From assembly GCF_000015105.1 (NCBI RefSeq), contig NC_008610.1, positions 992,001-1,056,000 of the forward strand: a stretch of DNA of 64,000 nt. The letters run 5' to 3'. A model generated the notes under the pieces. That model was not told the origin of the DNA. It saw only the letters and a program-made list of their open reading frames with translations, and did not search any database. The translations under genes were made by a program, and so were the position numbers. The stretch comes from Candidatus Ruthia magnifica str. Cm (Calyptogena magnifica) (GTDB lineage: Bacteria > Pseudomonadota > Gammaproteobacteria > PS1 > Pseudothioglobaceae). The number at the start of each line of letters is the position of its first letter. Within the stretch, counting starts at the first letter, position 1. Shown in pieces: positions 58,238 to 64,000 of this stretch.

Positions 58238-60181
58238 ATGTTAAATAAACAAAATATTTTAGCTATTATTTTTGCTATTTTTGCCGTGTGGCTTTCAACA
58301 ATTGCACCAACTACTCCCATCTCTTGGATGTTGGGCATTCTAGTATTAACAATTTATTTGTTTACTTTTGAAGTGTTAGAAATTGATGAAGCCTCCATTA
58401 CTATTATGATTATTTTAGGATTAAGCTCTATACCATGGATTCATACTTTAATGGGTCTAGAAGAAGGTTTGGTTGATAACCAGAGACTGTTTGATGGATT
58501 TTCTTCTAATGCAGTTATGTCAATTATTGCGGTAATGATTATTGGTGCAGGCTTAGATAAGACAGGATTAATGGGCAAGGTTGCTACTTTTATTCTTAAA
58601 GTAGGGGGTAGTTCTGAACCAAGAGTGATTCCAATCATCTCTTCTACCGTTGGATTTATCTCATCTTTTATGCAAAATGTAGGTGCAGCTGCACTATTTA
58701 TCCCTGTTGTGAGTCGTATTTCATCACGCTCTGGTATTCCAATATCACGGCTATTAATGCCGATGGGATTTACAGCAATTTTAGGTGGTACAATAACCAT
58801 GGTGGGTTCTAGCCCTTTAATCTTGCTAAATGATCTAATTCTAACCACTAATCAGGGATTAGAAGTTGGACAACAAATGGATACCTGGGGATTGTTCTCT
58901 GTAACCCCAATAGGTATTGCATTAGTTATAACAGGTATTGTGTATTTTGTTATTGTTGGAAGGTTTGTTTTACCTGCAGCTAAAAAAAACCAATCTGAAT
59001 CTGTATCAGCCATTGAACACTTTCATCAAGTTTACAACATAGATTATGATTTATTTGAGGTTAATGTCCCTAAAGACTCTAACTTAATTGGCATGATGCT
59101 TGATGATATTGAAACGGCTACTAAAATCAGAATCATCGCTATACAAACCACTGAGGGTAGAACATTTATTGGTCACCACTCAGTTGAGCGTAGCACTACA
59201 ATTAAAGCACAAATGACTTTAGGTGTATTGACAACAAAAGAACATCTGGATGCTTTTGTTCAAGGCTTTCATCTTGAACTATCAGATACCATTAAAAAAT
59301 TCTCTAACTTATTATCTACACAAGAGTGTGGGACAGCAGAAATTGTCATTCCACCTAATTCTTCTCTCATTAATCAAAGTGCTAGAGATATATGGTTACG
59401 CAAAACTTATGGCATTGCCATGGTGGCATTACATCGTGGTGGAGAAACCATGCAAGAAGGCGAAGGCATTCGTGATATACCCTTTCAATCAGGCGATACA
59501 CTAATTGTCTACACACGTTGGGTTGACTTAGACAGGTTGCAATCAAACACCGATTTTATTGTTATCACCTCTGAATATCCAAGACAAGAAGAGTATCGCC
59601 CTGAGAAAATTAAATGGGCAAGTATTTTCTTTGCCGTTGCGCTTTTTTTAGTATTATTTACTGATATTAAACTTTCTATCGCGCTCATGACTGGCGCCTT
59701 AGGTATGATTTTATCTGGCGTTCTTAAAATAGAAGAGGCCTATCGTGCTGTTTCTTGGAAAACAGTATTCTTATTAGCAAGTCTTATTCCACTAGGCATG
59801 GCAGTATCAAAAACTGGTACTGCTTTATGGATTGCACAAGAAACAGTTAAAGTGGTTGGAGATATGGCACCTTGGGTCATACTAACCTCAATTGTCATAC
59901 TTGCAACTTTTTTTACTTTGGTGATGTCCAATGTAGGCGCGACTATTCTCTTAGTGCCGATTGCTGTTAATATTGCCATTCAAGTAGGAGAAAATCCTGC
60001 AGTTTATGCACTAGCAGTAGCTATTGCAACTTCAAACTCATTTTTAATTCCCACCCATCAAGTAAATGCTTTAATTATGGGCCCTGGTGGCTATAAAGTA
60101 GCAGATTTTATCAAAGCTGGAAGTCTTATGACAGTACTATTTATCATCGTTATGATGTCAATGATGAGTATTATTTTTTAA
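58238..60181 (+). CDS. SLC13-type transporter with central RCK_C domains
   Basis: SLC13/DASS proteins move anions such as dicarboxylates, sulfate or arsenite with sodium. The 647-residue protein has an N-terminal membrane half (about residues 5-240, with TITMVGSSPLILLNDL), a soluble middle with two TrkA_C/RCK_C-like domains (about 260-440: VPKDSNLIGMMLDDIETATK and IVIPPNSSLINQSARDIWLR), and a second membrane half with FTLVMSNVGATILLVPIAVN. This layout is common in marine bacteria. Substrate is not settled; the gene 28 bp downstream is a carbonic anhydrase, which makes bicarbonate a candidate. Confidence 0.8.
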   Translation: MLNKQNILAIIFAIFAVWLSTIAPTTPISWMLGILVLTIYLFTFEVLEIDEASITIMIILGLSSIPWIHTLMGLEEGLVDNQRLFDGFSSNAVMSIIAVMIIGAGLDKTGLMGKVATFILKVGGSSEPRVIPIISSTVGFISSFMQNVGAAALFIPVVSRISSRSGIPISRLLMPMGFTAILGGTITMVGSSPLILLNDLILTTNQGLEVGQQMDTWGLFSVTPIGIALVITGIVYFVIVGRFVLPAAKKNQSESVSAIEHFHQVYNIDYDLFEVNVPKDSNLIGMMLDDIETATKIRIIAIQTTEGRTFIGHHSVERSTTIKAQMTLGVLTTKEHLDAFVQGFHLELSDTIKKFSNLLSTQECGTAEIVIPPNSSLINQSARDIWLRKTYGIAMVALHRGGETMQEGEGIRDIPFQSGDTLIVYTRWVDLDRLQSNTDFIVITSEYPRQEEYRPEKIKWASIFFAVALFLVLFTDIKLSIALMTGALGMILSGVLKIEEAYRAVSWKTVFLLASLIPLGMAVSKTGTALWIAQETVKVVGDMAPWVILTSIVILATFFTLVMSNVGATILLVPIAVNIAIQVGENPAVYALAVAIATSNSFLIPTHQVNALIMGPGGYKVADFIKAGSLMTVLFIIVMMSMMSIIF

Positions 60182-60208
60182 AATAACCTTTGACTCCGTT
60201 TTTACAAC

Positions 60209-60814
60209 ATGAAACATTTAAATCCAACACAAGCAAAAAAAAGACTGATTGATGGCAATCAACGCTTTGTTAATGGCACTACATTGCATTATAAATTTCA
60301 TCCCCATAGATATATAAAAAATATACAAGATCAAGCGCCTTTTGCTATTGTAGTAGGTTGTTCTGATTCGAGAGTGCCAATTGAGACTATTTTTGATCAG
60401 AGTTTTGGCGATTTATTTATTATTCGCATTGCAGGGAATATAGTAGCTCCATCACAAATGGGTAGTGTTGAGTTTGCAATCTCAAAATTTAAAGCCTCCT
60501 TGATTATGGTATTAGGGCATTCTAACTGTGGTGCTATTGGCGCTACTATTGATGAGTGCATTAATAAAACATATTTATCAGGCAGTCTTCATTCTATTAC
60601 TGATAGGATCAAGCCATCAATCCTTCCCTTAATTAGCCTAAATTTGCCAAATCATAAATTAATGAATAAGGCTATTAAGGTTAATACTATTAATTCTGTC
60701 AACCAATTACAAAATCAATCACTAATCATTAAAGAGGCTATAGAAAATAATAAATTAGAGATTATAGGCGCTAACTACTCTTTAAAATTAGGTACAGTTC
60801 AGTTTCTGACTTAA
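60209..60814 (+). CDS. Beta-class carbonic anhydrase
   Basis: The enzyme interconverts CO2 and bicarbonate. All zinc ligands and the Asp-Arg pair are present: Cys51, Asp53 and Arg55 in GCSDSRVP, and His104 and Cys107 in GHSNCGAIGA. The 201-residue length is normal, and there is no signal peptide, so it is cytoplasmic. It starts 27 bp after the SLC13-type transporter gene on the same strand, suggesting one operon. It could supply bicarbonate to carboxylases or CO2 to Rubisco in an autotroph. Confidence 0.93.
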   Translation: MKHLNPTQAKKRLIDGNQRFVNGTTLHYKFHPHRYIKNIQDQAPFAIVVGCSDSRVPIETIFDQSFGDLFIIRIAGNIVAPSQMGSVEFAISKFKASLIMVLGHSNCGAIGATIDECINKTYLSGSLHSITDRIKPSILPLISLNLPNHKLMNKAIKVNTINSVNQLQNQSLIIKEAIENNKLEIIGANYSLKLGTVQFLT

Positions 60815-60846
60815 CTTTTTTAGACTTTTGAATTGAATCAATCTGT

Positions 60847-61416
60847 TTAAAAATTCTCATCCCAATCAACTAAAATAATTTGATTATCTATATCTACTTT
60901 AATTAAAAATGGCGAAATATAAGGCACCCAATGTTCTCTCTCTCCATTAATCACAAGTACATTGTTTGAACCAGTATCAACTAGATTGGACACCTTACCA
61001 AGTATAATTTTTGCTTTATTGATTACTTCTAAACCAATGAGATCATCCCAATAATACTCGCCTGATTTAAGTTGTGGTAATTGTGATTTTTTAATGTACA
61101 AATCAATGCCTATATAAGCCCTAGCTTGCTCTTTATCAAAAACATCTTTGATTTGTGCCACAATGGTTTTAGCTTGCACGCAACCTTGAATAATCTCTAA
61201 GGTTTGCCAATTAGCATCAACATTGATATGCCACGGCTGATAAAATAGAATATTTTCTCTTGGATGAGTATGGGAGAAAATTTTTACCCAGCCTTGAACA
61301 CCAAAAAGACTATTAATCTGCCCGATTAATAGTCTTTTGTCATCAAATGTGAAAATTTCTGAATTACTCAGCGACCTTTTTCGCTCTTGATTGTTAGGTA
61401 GCAACACGTTTTTCAT
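60847..61416 (-). CDS. rimM: Ribosome maturation factor RimM
   Basis: RimM helps assemble the 30S head around uS19. I place the start at the ATG at 61416 ([20 protein letters not shown], 189 residues); the open frame goes 27 codons higher but those lie inside rpsP. The N-terminal domain has [20 protein letters not shown] and the PRC-barrel C-terminal domain [13 protein letters not shown], and [20 protein letters not shown] near the end. The start overlaps rpsP by 23 bp. The usual trmD and rplS genes do not follow; the convergent carbonic anhydrase does. Confidence 0.9.
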   Translation of the reverse strand: MKNVLLPNNQERKRSLSNSEIFTFDDKRLLIGQINSLFGVQGWVKIFSHTHPRENILFYQPWHINVDANWQTLEIIQGCVQAKTIVAQIKDVFDKEQARAYIGIDLYIKKSQLPQLKSGEYYWDDLIGLEVINKAKIILGKVSNLVDTGSNNVLVINGEREHWVPYISPFLIKVDIDNQIILVDWDENF

Positions 61417-61669
61417 AAATTGAAGGGTCTTTGAACTCTTTAACAAGCTGTTTAACACGATCAGAAATTTGTGCACCTTTTGATGTCCAATATGCAAATC
61501 TATCTTTTTCGATAGTCAGTCTAACCTCTTGTCCATGAGCAACTGGATTAAAATATCCAAGTCGCTCAATGTAGTAACCACTATCTCTACGTTTTCTAGA
61601 ATCTGTTGCTACAATTAAATAAAAAGGTTTTTTCTTGGCTCCACCTCGGGCTAGTCTAATTTTAACCAT
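61394..61669 (-). CDS. rpsP: Small ribosomal subunit protein bS16
   Basis: bS16 is a 30S assembly protein. The 91-residue protein reads [41 protein letters not shown]-like text and a tail ending KRVAT, all as in the family. rimM overlaps its 3' end. purB lies 59 bp upstream on the same strand. Confidence 0.96.
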   Translation of the reverse strand: MVKIRLARGGAKKKPFYLIVATDSRKRRDSGYYIERLGYFNPVAHGQEVRLTIEKDRFAYWTSKGAQISDRVKQLVKEFKDPSIYEKRVAT

Positions 61670-61728
61670 GAATTTTTTACTCCTTTTGTATTATTAATTG
61701 CTTATACCAAAAAACATAAGACACGAAA

Positions 61729-63144
<1,416 letters not shown>

Positions 63145-63215
63145 TTAAAAAACAAAAAAGAGACAGAAATAAAATGATAAAATTATACGCTTTATTATTT
63201 TATTCAAAGACTTAG

Positions 63216-64000
63216 ATGAAATCAGCCTATCTTCAACATGTTAATGAGCGTCAACAAAACAATTTACCACCACTTCCCTTAAATGCACAACAAACTAAAT
63301 CAATGGTTGAGCATTTAATCAAGGATGATGATGCACCTTTCTATCTTGATTTATTAACCCATCGGATACCGCCTGGTGTTGATGAATCAGCCTATATAAA
63401 AGCCAATTTTTTAAACAGTGTTGCTAAAGGTAAGCAAGCCTGTCCTAGTATTTCTCAAGCATATGCTACTTTTCTTTTAGGCACTATGATGGGCGGTTAC
63501 AACATTGAGCCTCTGATTGAACTACTGGATATTACTGCTACAAGAAAAAATGCACAAACAGCACTGGCAAACACCTTATTGATTTATGGAGCATATCAAA
63601 CTATTTTTGATAAATCTCAAACTAACCCTTACGCCAAGAGTGTTGTAGATAGCTGGGCAGATGCACAATGGTTTAACAAAAAAGCACCCTTACCTCAGAA
63701 AATTAAATTGAGTGTTTTTCGTGTTAAGGGCGAGATTAATACAGATGATTTATCACCTGCAACACAAGCTTGGTCACGCCCAGACATTCCTTTGCACGCA
63801 CAATCCATGTTGATTAAAAAAATGAATAAACCACTTGAGATGATTAAAAAACTCAAACAAAAAGGTCTACCATTAGTCTTTGTGGGTGCTATTGTTGGCA
63901 CAGGTTCTTCACGTAAATCTGCCATTAACTCAGTGCTTTGGCATATGGGTCATGCTATTGATTACGTACCCAATAAGCACAGTGGTGGTGTTCTATTGGG
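63216..64000 (+). CDS. acnB: Aconitate hydratase B, N-terminal part (3' partial)
   Basis: AcnB isomerises citrate and isocitrate in the TCA cycle. The frame begins at the ATG at 63216 (MKSAYLQHVNERQQNNLPPL) and is still open at the window end, so about 261 of some 860 residues are visible. These cover the HEAT-like domain (LLTHRIPPGVDESAYIKANF, ATFLLGTMMGGYNIEPLIEL, SWADAQWF) and the start of the swivel domain (INTDDLSPATQAWSRPDIPLHA, GTGSSRKSAINSVLW). The cluster-binding cysteines lie further on and cannot be checked. Confidence 0.93.
   Translation, partial: MKSAYLQHVNERQQNNLPPLPLNAQQTKSMVEHLIKDDDAPFYLDLLTHRIPPGVDESAYIKANFLNSVAKGKQACPSISQAYATFLLGTMMGGYNIEPLIELLDITATRKNAQTALANTLLIYGAYQTIFDKSQTNPYAKSVVDSWADAQWFNKKAPLPQKIKLSVFRVKGEINTDDLSPATQAWSRPDIPLHAQSMLIKKMNKPLEMIKKLKQKGLPLVFVGAIVGTGSSRKSAINSVLWHMGHAIDYVPNKHSGGVLL

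Overview
The window is AT-rich and reads as a slice of a reduced gammaproteobacterial genome. Most intact genes are single-copy housekeeping genes with clear gammaproteobacterial relatives. They are separated by unusually long intergenic stretches in which decayed genes can still be read on one strand or the other. I see no transposase, phage gene, CRISPR array, rRNA or tRNA. This combination (autotroph-like biosynthetic completeness, little mobile DNA, many inactivated genes) suggests a vertically inherited endosymbiont such as the sulfur-oxidising symbionts of vesicomyid clams and their SUP05 relatives. That lineage assignment is inference from overall character, not from a marker gene.

Layout. 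1-4069: recG (5' end outside the window), ubiC, cmoA, trpG/pabA, a membrane-anchored rhodanese, grxC and gpsA, tightly packed on the + strand. 4070-5189: remnant of a Bax-type glucosaminidase, a 47-bp perfect palindrome and the rpsI terminator. 5190-7739: rplM-rpsI operon and an EptA-like phosphoethanolamine transferase (-). 7800-10553: decayed tcdA, an intact redoxin gene, a decayed metallo-beta-lactamase-fold hydrolase and a decayed phnA. 10704-16295: deaD, decayed SulP transporter, cspA with a long leader, and a decayed cluster (secreted-type protein, CsgG-like lipoprotein, XRE regulator). 16296-27367: sbcB, nth, decayed DUF1841 gene, fructosamine-kinase-like gene, hisB-hisH, asd, hisC-nif3, thiD, dsbA-like, folB-folK and plsY. 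27480-31537: decayed ppk2, an ABC-2 exporter pair, aceF. 31534-38152: lpdA, a PCMT-like methyltransferase, an MMPL/RND exporter, nadB, def. 38170-42295: decayed dusB, fis, purH, truncated and decayed dbpA, ygfA. 42705-47878: ubiH-type hydroxylase, pmbA, SafE-like membrane protein, corC-like, rnfH, hisA. 48476-57143: gloA, LysR remnant, decayed comM, tsaD, lptB, bactofilin remnant, birA, dgkA, truA, metE. 57242-64000: metR, SLC13-type transporter, beta-carbonic anhydrase, rimM-rpsP, purB and the 5' part of acnB.

Together the intact genes cover histidine, folate, purine, NAD, methionine, thiamine and ubiquinone synthesis, central carbon metabolism, translation, envelope maintenance and some DNA repair. 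The decayed genes fall in dispensable classes: natural transformation (comM), tRNA modification (tcdA, dusB), polyphosphate (ppk2), wall remodelling and shape (bax-like, bactofilin), a second anion transporter (sulP), a second DEAD-box helicase (dbpA) and local regulators (XRE, LysR). I found no clearly new biological system. The most useful leads are the SLC13-carbonic anhydrase pair as a possible inorganic-carbon uptake unit, the decayed CsgG-like lipoprotein cluster, the long cspA leader and the large palindrome before rpsI.
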